From: Anadara kagoshimensis
Taxonomy: Eukaryota > Mollusca > Bivalvia > Arcoida > Arcidae
NCBI GenBank assembly: GCA_021292105.1
Contig: CM037871.1
Span: 23,246,057 to 23,310,056, forward strand
Length of the DNA stretch: 64,000 nucleotides
Direction of reading: 5' to 3'
Part shown: in pieces, positions 46,728-60,400 of the stretch
Layout: the number at the start of each line of letters is the position of its first letter
How positions within the stretch are numbered: the stretch's first letter is position 1
Translations under genes and position numbers: made by a program
Notes under the pieces: model-generated
Told to the model about the DNA's origin: nothing
The model's input: only the letters and a program-made list of their open reading frames with translations
Database searches by the model: none

Positions 46728-47271
46728 AATCAGAGGTAAGAAAAATTAGGTCACGACCTTCACAATTGACCTTGATCTCATTTTGAAGATACTAACAAGA
46801 AGATGTCAAAACTGAAAACCCCATGTCATTATCTGGTCAAATAGTCAAGTTATAACAATTTGAAGCTATTTTACGATTTTTTCAAAATTAAACGCAAAAA
46901 CGCGTAACCTATTTTTTATCTTAATTTCACAAAATGAACAAACTATAGGCTTAAGACCCTAGAGAAGCCAAATATCACATCAGATTTTTTCTCCAATCAT
47001 TTCTTTCAGAGAAGAAGATTTTTTAAGATTTTTGCACCCCTAGGTCACCTTGACCTAGTTATGGTAGCCATAGCAACGCCATGAACAAATCTGAATTGCA
47101 CCAGCCCATATATACTTCTGACAAAGTTTCATTAAAAACTGTCCAGTAGTTTCAGAGGAGAAGTTGAAAACAGGTGTTAACGATGCACGCACACACGCAC
47201 GCACGCACATACACACGCTGCGCTATGCCATAAGCTCACATGACCTTCGGTCAGGTGAGCTAAAAAATGCT
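46728..47271. mobile_element. TTAGCTCACCTG element, right part
   Basis: Resumes after the array with GAGGTAAGAAAAATTAGGTC and carries sequence paralogous to the left part (AACGCGTAACCTATTTTTTA mirrors AAAATAGGTTACGTGTTTTT at 43899-43920). It includes a perfect IR3 motif at 47042-47056 and an ACGCACGCAC tract. It ends with ACCTTCGGTCAGGTGAGCTA, the inverted counterpart of the left end. Confidence 0.7.
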
Positions 47272-47274
47272 ATT

Positions 47275-48424
47275 TTTTAAACATTTCTGGTGATAATGAC
47301 GTAGGATTTTTGGTTAATTGTAGGTATTGACATGGCGATCATTTAGATATATCGATTAAGGTCATGGGTTCAAAGGTCAAGGTCACAGATGTACAAGTTT
47401 ACCAAAATAGTTAATTATCTGCAAAACTATGAACTTTTTGTATAGGCATGTATATTAGAATATTGTAGGTAATGGCCCAATGGTCATTTTGATATATGAA
47501 TGAAGGTCATGGGTATGAAGGTCAAGGTCACAGATGCGAATGAATACCTGAATGGTTAATTATCTTGAAAACTATTAACTTTTTGTATATGCATGTATAT
47601 TAGAATATTGTAGGTATTAGCCTAACAACCATTTTGATATATGAATGAAGGTTATGGGTTCAAAGGTCAAGGTCACAGATGTGAACAAGTTCTGAAATGA
47701 TTAGTTATCTCAAAAACTATAAACTTTTTGTATAGACATGTATATTAGAATATTTACGTATTATCCTAATGATCATTTTGATACATGAATGAAGGTCATG
47801 GGTTCAAAGGTCAAGGTCACAGATGCGAATGAATACCTTAATGGTTAATTATCTTGAAAACTATTAACTTTTTGTATATGCATGTATATTAGAATATTGT
47901 AGGTATTAGCCTAACAACCATTTTGATATATGAATGAAGGTTATGGGTTCAAAGGTCAAGGTCACAGATGTGAACAAGTTCTGAAATGATTATTTATCTC
48001 AAAAACTATAAACTTTTTGTATAGACATGTATATTAGAATATTTACGTATTATCCTAATGATCATTTTGATACATGAATGAAGGTCATGGGTTCAAAGGT
48101 CAAGGTCACAGATGCGAATGAATACCTTAATGGTTAATTATCTTGAAAACTATTAACTTTTTGTATAGGCATGTATATTAGAATATTGTTGGTACTGGCA
48201 CAATGGTCATTTGGATATATGAATGAAGGGCATGGGTTCAAATGTCAAGATCACAGATACAAACAAGTACTGAAATGATTATTTATCTGAAAAACTATAA
48301 ACTTTTTGTATAGGGATGTATATTAGAATATTGGCCTAATTATCATTTTGATATTTGAGTGAAGCTCATGGGTTCAAAGGTCAAGGTCACAGGTGAGCGT
48401 TAAGGCCCATGGGCCTCTTGTTTA
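47275..48424. repeat. 146 bp tandem array, reverse orientation
   Basis: About seven units reading as the reverse complement of 44088-46727 (AGGTCATGGGTTCAAAGGTC, GAACTTTTTGTATAGGCATG). It closes with GGCCCATGGGCCTCTTGTTT, the inverse of the other array's start. Its left edge touches the right end of the TTAGCTCACCTG element. Confidence 0.9.
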
Positions 48425-48499
48425 GAAAAGACATACAACACATGCCATCCGAAACAGAATACTTAACTAGTAATCAATGGCATGATTTCATACAAAAAT

Positions 48500-48610
48500 G
48501 AGTATATATTGCATGAACACTGTAACTGAGTTGGAGGAGCATTTGCAGAACTAAATGTCTTTGGGTTTAATTCCATCTCAACTGGTCACCAAATTTTTTA
48601 ACTTTTCCCT
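48500..48610 (+). mobile_element. Possible SINE head remnant
   Basis: GTAACTGAGTTGGAGGAGCA and TTGGGTTTAATTCCATCTC have tRNA-like A- and B-box spacing but are diverged. Confidence 0.35.
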
Positions 48611-49410
48611 GTTACAGATAGTCTACCTAGTAGTTTTAGTCTGAATAACAAAACTGTGAAATCACAATGATATACATAATTATAAGAATGAAATTTAATG
48701 AAAATTCACTGTGATTATTTGTGAAACAACAGTTGACAGTTTAAATGTGAATTAAACAAACTAAATTTTAATTTAAAGAAGTGGGCAACTGGGATAGTGT
48801 GTCACATCCTCCTGTACTCAAGTATATAAGTTAAAAATTTCACTAAAATAGAATAAATGTAGCAGGGAATTTATCGAGATAAAAACAAAAGGTAAAAAAT
48901 GCACAAGTATTAAAATTTAATCACAAAAAATATAACAAAAATTTTAGGTCTTGAATATTTTAGAAATTGTAGAGTTTTATAAAACCTCACATGTATATGG
49001 TATATCTCCAGGCTGATTTCTCTTTCAGTTGTGCCCCATAAAAAAATAAGACATTTGTTCATATTCCAAACTTGGTGAAACCTCAGAACTTTTGGCATTC
49101 AAAAATACTTTCCTGTCATTGATTCAAACCTATAATATTAAATTAACTACATACACTTTGAAAGTATCAATAATTTGCTAGATCCAGTAACACACACTGA
49201 AAAGTTAAAACTCCTTTATATATTTCAATAAGTCACTGATGGCATCATTCATGTCACACTGCCACTGATAAATAAAATTGTCCCAAACAGTATTCCCTGA
49301 ATCCCTGGATCACAAATCTGCAAAATAATTAAAAAAAAGTATAAAAAAAATAACACAAACAAAACAATCATGATCTGAACAGGGAACAGTTATTATTAAA
49401 AGACTTTAAC
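48611..49410. other. No gene seen
   Basis: AT-rich, short frames only (48910-49098 minus lacks any motif). Confidence 0.45.
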
Positions 49411-49411
49411 T

Positions 49412-49414
49412 TTA

Positions 49415-49449
<35 letters not shown>

Positions 49450-49906
49450 GGGCATGAAATGTTATTTTTCAGTCATGTTCAATGGAATTGGTTTGAGACT
49501 CAAACTTTAAAGTATATTGAAAGTACAACTCTCTCTCTCTCTCTCTCTCTCTCCCATGTACACCCCTCTCCCTCTATACATGTGTCATTTTTAACTTAAG
49601 GAAAATAAAATGAAGTCATGGGAGATTCATAGGACAAAAATAAAATAAAATAAAATAAAATAAAATAAAACAATAAAAGAGAAAAAATAATACAATAAAT
49701 AAATAAATAAATAAATAAATATTAGAAATAAAAATAAAATAAAATAAGAATAAAAATAATTACCTAAATAGTCATAAAAAGAGTTAATTTGTCGTGAACA
49801 ATTTTAGGTCTCTCTCTCTCTCTCTCTCTCTCTTTCAACAGTGTTACACACACACACACACACACTTTCTGTCTCTAGATAGCACACACTCTTGCTAACA
49901 CACACA

Positions 49907-49963
<57 letters not shown>

Positions 49964-49965
49964 AG
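49412..49965. repeat. Cluster of microsatellites
   Basis: (TC)n at 49418-49447, 49531-49553 and 49809-49834; (TAAAA)n at 49637-49670; (AAAT)n at 49695-49722; (AC)n at 49846-49865 and 49899-49923; (AG)n at 49924-49962. The last two form a compound tract like the one at 30118-30196. Confidence 0.95.
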
Positions 49966-50086
49966 GGTATAACACCGTATACTTACACGATTATTTGGTA
50001 GCAGAATAATTTCCCGTTGATTTTCAATCAGCTGTTATTTTTTTAATCACCAAGTGTTGTGAGATCGTCCCCATTCACGAAAATAT

Positions 50087-50377
50087 GTGTTTAACTTCCC
50101 ATTTTTGTATGAACACGGCTTCGTTTTAACGTTAAACTATTCCAGATATGGATTATCACACAAATTTGAATATAAAACATACAATAAACGAAATCTACGA
50201 TTTCAATCGGCATCCAAGTTGAACATGATGAACCAGCATGACCACGTTGTGCAGACTGTTGACCCGACTTTGACCTGCACCAAGAAGGATAACTCTAAAA
50301 ATCGGGAAAATGGCAACAGCAAGATACCCGCGCTTGGAATAACTAGTCATTGTAACAGCCGTGCTCCCGCACTATAG
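50087..50377 (+). CDS. Unassigned open frame, 96 codons (weak)
   Basis: ATG at 50087 and a second at 50224; the 50200-50377 part is visibly less AT-rich than its surroundings. It encodes a polar, basic segment (TCTKKDNSKNRENGNSKIPA). The frame ends TAG at 50375-50377. No domain is recognised. A TTACAG/GTAAAG motif at 50410-50419 could act as a splice donor, but it lies after the stop. It may be part of an unrecognised exon or chance. Confidence 0.2.
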   Translation: MFNFPFLYEHGFVLTLNYSRYGLSHKFEYKTYNKRNLRFQSASKLNMMNQHDHVVQTVDPTLTCTKKDNSKNRENGNSKIPALGITSHCNSRAPAL

Positions 50378-51400
50378 ATAGTTCCCATGTGACATCACAC
50401 TGTTCACTTTACAGGTAAAGTAGCCGCCATTTTGGTAGGCATTAGAAATTGAGTCTCTTATTAATTCTTACTAGGGTGTATAAAATTTATTATCACATTG
50501 TTGCTATGGGTACAAAAATCTTATAAAATATACCAAATCAAAGTAAAAAGATTGGCGATTTCATAAATTTAAAAACTTTATTGATATCTGATTACTTTTT
50601 GAAAAACAATAATTTAAAAATTAACAAATTTGGTTAAAATAGGCAGATAAATGAAACAGATTGCCTAACAAAATGGCCACCACTTTACTGAAAAAATCTA
50701 TAGGTGAGTGCTCTACTACTGAGCTATCCAGACTGCTACAGATGATGAAACAAGTAATGCACTGAATGCGAAATCACGCACCAAAGGCAAGCCAATGATA
50801 GGGAGTCTGAGGGCATGCTCCCCTTGACAATTTTGAAGTAAACATTCAAAACGATGCTATTTCCTGCACACGGGGGTAAAAAGCTATATCAGAATAAGCT
50901 TAAATATACTTATTTTTGAAGACAATAATGCAAATATCTGTAACCCCCAGGTGAAATTCTGTCATTATATCCCAATCCAACATTATAATCAGCAGTCTAA
51001 CATGTGTTTCCCCTTATTTTCCAGTCTTAATCTTGGTATATTCTTGATTGACCTGTGCAGCTATTTCCAAGAACATACAAACTTTCTCGCGCCAGAATTT
51101 TCTGAAATGGTATACTAACATACTAGATAGTGAGAGACACTGTGAATATATAACAGTAAGCTTGTGCTTTAAAAAACTTGATCATCAAGGACCCTTGCAC
51201 AATAAAAAGTTGCATTTTCAGCTTACTAGCTGAAAACTAAAAAAATTTCCAGGTACGCTGATTTCCACCACCATCCCAGAACTGACTGCATTGATATACA
51301 TGAAATCAAAGATTTTGAGTGGGTTATTTAACAGCGTTACTTCACTTATTCAGATACAATTATTTTAAGTCTGTAAAGCATGTTTTTAACTTATTATACG
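50378..51400. other. Mostly non-coding, with a tRNA-like remnant at 50702-50746
   Basis: The minus strand of 50702-50746 reads AGCAGTCTGGATAGCTCAGT then AGTAGAGCACTCACC, a tRNA-like A-box region of a SINE without a body. A GCCGCCATTTTGG motif (YY1-type on the minus strand) is at 50428-50440. A 61-codon frame at 51048-51233 has no family. Confidence 0.4.
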
Positions 51401-51404
51401 AAGT

Positions 51405-54400
51405 TTGGGGGGGGGGTATATAGGAATCACCTTGTCCGTCTGTCTGTCTGTCTTTCCGTCTGTCCCGCTTCGTGTCCGGAACAGAACTTTTGTACCGTAG
51501 CACCTAGGATTATCAAACTTGGTATGTGGATACATCATGGCAAGGCGATGTGTCATGTACCAAATTTAGGTCACTGTAACCTTGACTTTGACCTTTGACC
51601 TCTATGATAGTAAAACCTTGTGCATCTTCGTGTCCGGAACAGAACTTTTGTACCGTAGCACCTAGGATTATCAAACTTGGTGTGTGGATGCATCATGGGA
51701 AGAGGATGTGTCATGTACCAAATTTAGGTCACTGTGACCTTGACTTTGCCCTTTGAGCTTTATGATAGTAAAACCTTGTGCATCTTCGTGTCCGGAACAG
51801 AACTTTTGTACTAAGCACCTAGGATTATCAAACTTTATGTGTGGATGCATTATGGGAAGGCGATGTGTCATGTACCAAATTTAGGTCACTGTGACCTTGA
51901 CTTTGACCTTTGAGCTTTATGATAGTGAAACCTTGTGCATCTTGGTGTCCGGAAGAACTTTTATACCGTAGCACCTAGGATTATTAAACTTGGTGTGTGG
52001 ATGCATCATGGGAAGGCGATGTGTCATGTACCAAATTTAGGTCACTGTGACCTTGATTTTGACCTTTGAGCTCTATGATAGTAAAACCTTGTGCATCTCC
52101 GTGTCCGAAACAGAACTTTTGTACCGTAGCACCTAGGATTATCAAACTTGGTGTGGGGATGCATCATGGGAAGGCGATGTGTCATGTAAATTTAGGTCAC
52201 TGTGACCTTGACTTTGACCTCTGACCTCTATGATAGTAAAACCTTGTGCATCTCGGTGTCCGAAACAGAACTTTTGTACCGTAGCACCTAGGATTATCAA
52301 ACTTGGTGTGTGGATGCATCATGGGAAGACGATGTGTCATGTACCAAATTTAGGTCACTGTGACCTTGACTTTGACCTTTGACCTCTATGGTAGTAAAAC
52401 CTTGTGCATCTTCGTGTCCGGAACAGAACTCCGGAACAAAACTTTTGTACTAAGCACCTAGGATTATCAAACTTGGTGTGTGGATGCATCATGGGAAGAC
52501 GATGTGTCATGTACCAAATTTAGGTCAGTGTGACCTTGACTTTGACCTTTGAGCTTTATGATAGTAAAACCTTGTGCATCTTCGTGTCCGGAACAGAACT
52601 TTTGTACCGTAGCACCTAGGTTATCAAACTTGGTATGTGGATGCATCATGGGAAGGCGATGTGTCATGTACCAAATTTAGGTCACTGTGACCTTGACTTT
52701 GACCTTTGACCTCTATGGTAGTAAAACCTTGTGCATCTTCGTGTCCGGAACAGAACTTTTGTACTAAGCACCTAGGATTATCAAACTTTATGTGTGCATG
52801 CATCTTGGGAAGGTGATGTGTCATGTACCAAATTAAGGTCACTGTGACCTTGACTTTGACCTTTGACCTCTATGGTAGTAAAACCTTGTGCATCTTCGTG
52901 TCCGGAACAGAACTTTTGTACCGTAGAACCTAGGATTATCAAACTTGGTGTGTGGATGCATCATGGGAAGGCGATGTGTCATGTACCAAATTTAGGTCAC
53001 TGTGACCTTGACATTGACCTTTGAGCTCTATGATAGTAAAACCTTGTGCATCTTCGTGTCCGGAACAGAACTCCGGAACAGAACTTTTGTACTAAGCACC
53101 TAGGATTATCAAACTTTATGTGTGGATGCATCATGGGAAGGCGATGTGTCATGTACCAAATTTAGGTCACTGTGACGTTGACTTTGTCCTTTGAGCTTTA
53201 TGATAGTGAAACCTTGTGCAACTTGGTTTCCGGAACAGAACTTTTATACCGTAGCACCTAGGATTATTAAACTTGGTGTGTGGATGCATCATGGGAAGGC
53301 GATGTGTCATGTACCAAATTTAGGTCACTGTGATCTTGATTTTGACCTTTGAGCTCTATGATAGTAAAACCTTGTGCATCTCCGTGTCCGAAACAGAACT
53401 TTTGTACCGTAGCACCTAGGATTATCAAACTTGGTATGGGGATGCATCATGGGAAGGCAATGTGTCATGTAAATTTAGGTCACTGTGACCTTGACTTTTA
53501 CCTTTGACCTCTATGATAGTAAAACCTTGTGCATCTCGGTGTCCGGAACAGAACTTTTGTACCGTAGCACCTAGGATTATCAAACTTGGTATGTGGATGC
53601 ATCATGGGAAGGCGATGTGTCATGTACCAAATTTAGGTCACTGTGACCTTGACTTTGACCTTTGACCTCTATGGTAGTAAAACCTTGTGCATCTTCGTGT
53701 CCGGAACAGAAATTTTGTACTAAGCACCTAGGATTATCAAACTTTATGTGTGCATGCATCTTAGGAAGGTGATGTGTCATGATCCAAATTAAGGTCACTG
53801 TGACCTTGACTTTGACCTTTGACCTCTATGGTAGTAAAACCTTGTGCATCTTTGTGTCCGGAACAGAACTTTTGTACCGTAGAACCTAGGATTATCAAAC
53901 TTGGTGTGTGGATGCATCATGGAAGACGATGTGTCATGTACCAAATTTAGGTCACTGTGACATTGACTTTGACCTTTGAGCTCTATGATAGTAAAACCTT
54001 GTGCATCTCCGTGTCCGAAACAGAACTTTTGTACCGTAGCACCTAGGATTATCAAACTTGGTATGGGGATGCATCAAGGGAAGGCGATGTGTCTTGTACC
54101 AAATTTAGGTCACTGTGACCTTGACTTTGACCTTTGACCTCTATGGTAGTAAAACCTTGTGCATCTTCGTGTCCGGAACAGAACTTTTGTACCGTAGAAC
54201 CTAGGATTATCAAACTTGGTGTGTGGATGCATCATGCGAAGGCAATGTGTATTGTACCAAATTTAGGTCACTGTGAGCTTGACTTTGACCTTTGACCTCT
54301 ATGGTAGTAAAACCTTGTGCATCTTCGTGTCCGGAACAGAACTTTTGTACTAAGCACCTAGGATTATCAAACTTTATGTGTGCATGCATCTTGGGAAGGT

Positions 54401-57400
54401 GATGTGTCATGTACCAAATTAAGGTCACTGTGACCTTGACTTTGACCTTTGACCTCTATGGTAGAAATACCTTGTGCATCTTCGTGTCCGGAACAGAACT
54501 TTTGTACCGTAGAACCTAGGATTATCAAACTTGGTGTGTGTTTGCATCATGAGAAGACGATGTGTCATGTACCAAATTTAGGTCACTGTGACCTTGACTT
54601 TGGCCTTTGAGCTTTATGATAGTAAAACCTTGTGCATCTTCGTGTCCGGAACAGAACTTTTGTACTAAGCACCTAGGATTATCAAACTTTATGTGTGGAT
54701 GCATTATGGGAAGGCGATGTGTCATGTACCAAATTTAGGTCACTGTGACCTTGACTTTGACCTTTGAGCTTTAGATAGTGAAACCTTGTGCATCTTGGTG
54801 TCCGGAATAGAACTTTTATACCGTAGCACCTAGGATTATTAAACTTGGTGTGTGGATGCATCATGGGAAGGCGATGTGTCATGTACCAAATTTAGGTCAC
54901 TGTGACCTTGATTTGACCTTTGAGCTCTATGATAGTAAAACCTTGTGCATCTCCGTGTCCGAAACAGAACTTTTGTACCGTAGCACCTAGGATTATCAAC
55001 TTGGTGTGGGGATGCATCATGGGAAGGCGATGTGTCATGTAAATTTAGGTCACTGTGACCTTGACTTTGACCTCTGACCTCTATGATAGTAAAACCTTGT
55101 GCATCTCGGTGTCCGAAACAGAACTTTTGTACCGTAGCACCTAGGATTATCAAACTTGGTGTGTGGATGCATCATGGGAAGACGATGTGTCATGTACCAA
55201 ATTTAGGTCACTGTGACCTTGACTTTGACCTTTGACCTCTATGGTAGTAAACCTTGTGCATCTTCGTGTCCGGAACAGAACTCCGGAACAAACTTTTGTA
55301 CTAAGCACCTAGGATTATCAAACTTGGTGTGTGGATGCATCATGGGAAGACGATGTGTCATGTACCAAATTTAGGTCACTGTGACCTTGACTTTGACCTT
55401 TGAGCTTTATGATAGTAAAACCTTGTGCATCTTCGTGTCCGGAACAGAACTTTTGTACCGTAGCACTAGGATTATCAAACTTGGTATGTGGATGCATCAT
55501 GGGAAGGCGATGTGTCATGTACCAAATTTAGGTCACTGTGACCTTGACTTTGACCTTTGACCTCTATGGTAGTAAAACCTTGTGCATCTTCGTGTCCGGA
55601 ACAGAACTTTTGTACTAAGCACCTAGGATTATCAACTTTATGTGTGCATGCATCTTGGGAAGGTGATGTGTCATGTACCAAATTAAGGTCACTGTGACCT
55701 TGACTTTGACCTTTGACCTCTATGGTAGTAAAACCTTGTGCATCTTCGTGTCCGGAACAGAACTTTTGTACCGTAGAACCTAGGATTATCAAACTTGGTG
55801 TGTGGATGCATCATGGGAAGGTGATGTGTCATGTACCAAATTTAGGTCACTGTGATCTTGATTTTGACCTTTGAGCTCTATGATAGTAAAACCTTGTGCA
55901 TCTCCGTGTCCGAAACAGAACTTTTGTACCGTAGCACCTAGGATTATCAAACTTGGTATGTGGATGCATCATGGGAAGGCGATGTGTCATGTACCAAATT
56001 TAGGTCACTGTGACCTTGACTTTGACCTTTGACCTCTATGGTATTAAAACCTTGTGCATCTTCGTGTCCGGAACAGAACTTTTGTACTAAGCACCTAGGA
56101 TTATCAAACTTTATGTGTGCATGCATCTTGGGAAGGTGATGTGTCATGTACCAAATTTAGGTCACTGTGACCTTGACATTGACCTTTGAGCTCTATGATA
56201 GTAAAACCTTGTGCATCTTCGTGTCCGGAACAGAACTCCGGAACAGAACTTTTGTACTAAGCACCTAGGATTATCAAACTTTATGTGTGGATGCATCATG
56301 GGAAGGCGATGTGTCATGTACCAAATTTAGGTCACTGTGACGTTGACTTTGTCCTTTGAGCTTTATGATAGTGAAACCTTGTGCAACTTGGTTTCCGGAA
56401 CAGAACTTTTATACCGTAGCACCTAGGATTATTAAACTTGGTTTGTGGATGCATCATGGGAAGGCGATGTGTCATGTACCAAATTTAGGTCACTGTGATC
56501 TTGATTTTGACCTTTGAGCTCTATGATAGTAAACCTAGTGCATCACCGTGTCCGAAACAGAACTTTTGTACCGTAGCACCTAGGATTATCAAACTTGGTA
56601 TGGGGATGCATCATGGGAAGGCATGTGTCATGTAAATTTAGGTCACTGTGACCTTGACTTTGACCTTTGACCTCTATGATAGTAAAACCTTGTGCATCTC
56701 GTGTCCGGAACAGAACTTTTGTACCGTAGCACCTAGGATTATCAAACTTGGTATGTGGATGCATCATGGGAAGGCGATGTGTCATGTACCAAATTTAGGT
56801 CACTGTGACCTTGACTTTGACCTTTGACCTCTATGGTAGTAAAACCTTGTGCATCTTCGTGTCCGAACAGAAATTTTGTACTAAGCACCTAGGATTATCA
56901 AACTTTATGTGTGCATGCATCTTAGAAGTGATGTGTCATGATCCAAATTAAGGTCACTGTGACCTTGACTTTGACCTTTGACCTCTATGTAGTAAAACCT
57001 TGTGCATCTTTGTGTCCGGAACAGAACTTTGTACCGTAGAACCTAGGATTATCAAACTTGGTGTGTGGATGCATCATGGGAAGACGATGTGTCATGTACC
57101 AAATTTAGGTCACTGTGACATTGACTTTGACCTTTGAGCTCTATGATAGTAAAACCTTGTGCATCTCCGTGTCCGAAACAGAACTTTTGTACCGTAGCAC
57201 CTAGGATTATCAAACTTGGTATGGGGATGCATCAAGGGAAGCGATGTGTCTTGTACCAAATTTAGGTCACTGTGACCTTGACTTTGACCTTTGACCTCTA
57301 TGGTAGTAAAACCTTGTGCATCTTCGTGTCCGGAACAGAACTTTTGTACCGTAGAACCTAGGATTATCAAACTTGGTGTGTGGATGCATCATGAAGGCAA

Positions 57401-60400
57401 TGTGTATTGTACCAAATTTAGGTCACTGTGAGCTTGACTTTGACCTTTGACCTCTATGGTAGTAAAACCTTGTGCATCTTCGTGTCCGGAACAGAACTTT
57501 TGTACTAAGCACCTAGGATTATCAAACTTTATGTGTGCATGCATCTTGGAAGGTGATGTGTCATGTACCAAATTAAGGTCACTGTGACCTTGACTTTGAC
57601 CTTTGACCTCTATGGTAGAAATACCTTGTGCATCTTCGTGTCCGGAACAGAACTTTTGTACCGTAGAACCTAGGATTATCAACTTGGTGTGTGTTTGCAT
57701 CATGAGAAGACGATGTGTCATGTACCAAATTAGGTCACTGTGACCTTGACTTTGGCCTTTGAGCTTTATGATAGTAAACCTTGTGCATCTTCGTGTCCGG
57801 AACAGAACTTTTGTACTAAGCACCTAGGATTATCAAACTTTATGTGTGGATGCATCATGGGAAGGCGATGTGTCATGTACAAATTTAGGTCACTGTGACC
57901 TTGACTTTGACCTTTGACCTCTATGGTAGTAAAACCTTGTGCATCTTCGTGTCCGGAACGGAACTTTGTACCGTAGAACCTAGGATTATCAAACATGGTG
58001 TGTGGATGCATCATGGAAGACGATGTGTCATGTACCAAATTTAGTCACTGTGACCTTGACTTTGACCTTTGAGCTCTATGATAGTAAAACCTTGTGCATC
58101 TCGTGTCCGAACAGAAACTTTTGTACCGTAGCCCTAGGATTATCAAACTTGGTGTGTGGATGCATCATGGGAAGACGGTGTGTCATTTTCCAAATTTAGG
58201 TCACTGTGACCTTGACTTTGACCTTTGACCTCTATGGTAGTAAAACCTTGTGCATCTTCGTGTCCGGAACAGAACTTTTGTACCGTAGAACCTAAGATTA
58301 TCAAACTTGGTGTGTGGATGCATCTTGGGAAGACGATGTGTCATGTACCAAATTCAGGTCACTGTGACCTTGACTTTGACCTTTGAGCTTTTGATAGTAA
58401 AACCTTCTGCATCTTCGTGTCCGGAACAGAACTTTTGTACCGTAGAACCTAGGATTATCAACTTATGTTTGGATGCATCATGCGAAGGCAATGTGTCATG
58501 TACCAAATTTAGGTCACTGTGACCTTGATTTTGACCTTTGACCCCTATGGTAGTAAAACCTTGTGCACTTCGTGTCCGGAACAGAACTTTTGTACTAAGC
58601 ATCTAGGATTATCAAACTTTATGTGTGGATGCAATCTTTGGAAGGTGATGTGTCATGTACCAAATTTAGGTCACTGTGACCTTGACTTTGACCTTTGACT
58701 CTATGGTAGTAAAACCTTGTGCATCTTCGTGTCCGGAACAGAACTTTTGTACCGTAGCACCTAGGATTATCAAACTTGGTGTGTGGATGCATCATGTGAA
58801 GACGATGTGTCATGTACCAAATTTAGGTCACTGTGACCTTGACTTTGACCTTAGAGCTTTATGATAGTAAAACCTTGTGCATCTTCGTGTCCGGAACAGA
58901 ACTTTTGTACTAAGCACCTAGGATTATCAAACATTATGTGTGGATGCATCATGCGAAGGCAATGTGTATTGTACCAAAATTAGTCACTGTGAGCTTGACT
59001 TTGACCTTTGACCTCTATGGTAGTAAAACCTTGGTGCATCTTCGTGTCGGAACAGAACTTTTGTACTAAGCACCTAGGATTATGAAACTTTATGTGTGCA
59101 TGCATCTTGGAAGTGATGTGTCATGTACCAAATTAGGTCACTGTGACCTTGACTTGACCTTTGACCTCTATGGTAGAAATACCTTGTGCATCTTCGTGTC
59201 CGGAACAGAACTTTTGTACCGTAGAACCTAGGATTATCAAACTTGGTGTTGTTTGCATCATGAGAAGACGATGTGTCATGTACCAAATTTAGTCACTGTG
59301 ACCTTGACTTTGACCTTTGAGCTTATGATAGTAAAACCTTGTGCATCTTCGTGTCCGGAACAGAACTTTTGTACTAAGCACCTAGGATTATCAAACTTTA
59401 TGTGTGGATGCATCATGGGAAGGCGATGTGTCATGTACCAAAAAATAGTCACTGTGACCTTGACTTTGATCTTTGACCTCTATGGTAGTAAAACCTTGTG
59501 CATCTTCGTGTCCGGAACAGAACTTTTGTTCCGTAGAACCTAGGATTATCAAAACTTGGTGTGTGGATGCTCATGGAAGACGATGTGTCATGTACCAAAT
59601 TTAGGTCACTGTGACCTTGACTTTGACCTTTGAGCTCTATGATAGTAAACCTTGTGCATCTCTCGTGTCCCGAACAGAACTTTTGTACGTAGCACTTAGG
59701 ATTATCAAACTTGGTATGTGGATACATCATGGCAAGGCGATGTGTCATGTACCAAATTAGGTCACTGTGACCTTGACTTTGACTTTGACCTCTATGATAG
59801 TAAAACCTTGTGCATCTTCGTGTCCGGAACAGAACTTTGTACCGTAGAACCTAGGATTATCAAACTTTGTGTGTGGATGCATCATGGGAAGAGGATGTGT
59901 CATGTACCAAATTTAGGTCACTGGACCTTGACTTTGCCTTTGAGCTTTATGATAGTAAAGCCTTGTGCATCTTCGTGTCCGGAACAGAACTTTTGTACTA
60001 GCACCTAGGATTATCAAACTTTATGTGGATGCATTAGGAAGGCGATGTGTCATGTACCAAATTTAGGTCACTGTGACCTTGACTTTGACCTTTGAGCTTT
60101 ATGATAGTGAAACCTTGTGCATCTTGGTGTCCGGAACAGAACTTTATACCGTAGCACCTAGGATTATTAAACTTGGTGTGTGGATGCATCATGGGAAGGC
60201 GATGTGTCATGTACCAAAATTTAGGTCACTGTGACCTTGACTTTGACCTTTGAGCTCTTGATAGTAAAACCTTGTGCATCTCCGTGTCCGAAACAGAACT
60301 TTTATACCGTAGCACCTAGGATATTAAAACTTGTGTGTGTGGATGCATCATGGGAAGGCGATGTGTCATGTAAATTTAGGTCACTGTGACCTTGACTTTG

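Noticed and set aside
44088-48424. A CRISPR-like reading of the regularly spaced repeats
   Set aside because: The whole unit repeats with no unique spacers, and the host is clearly a eukaryote.
50671-50710. ATGGCCACCACTTTACTG frame ending at a GGTGAGTG donor-like site, as a first exon
   Set aside because: The donor-like word is part of a tRNA-derived SINE remnant, and no downstream exon was found.
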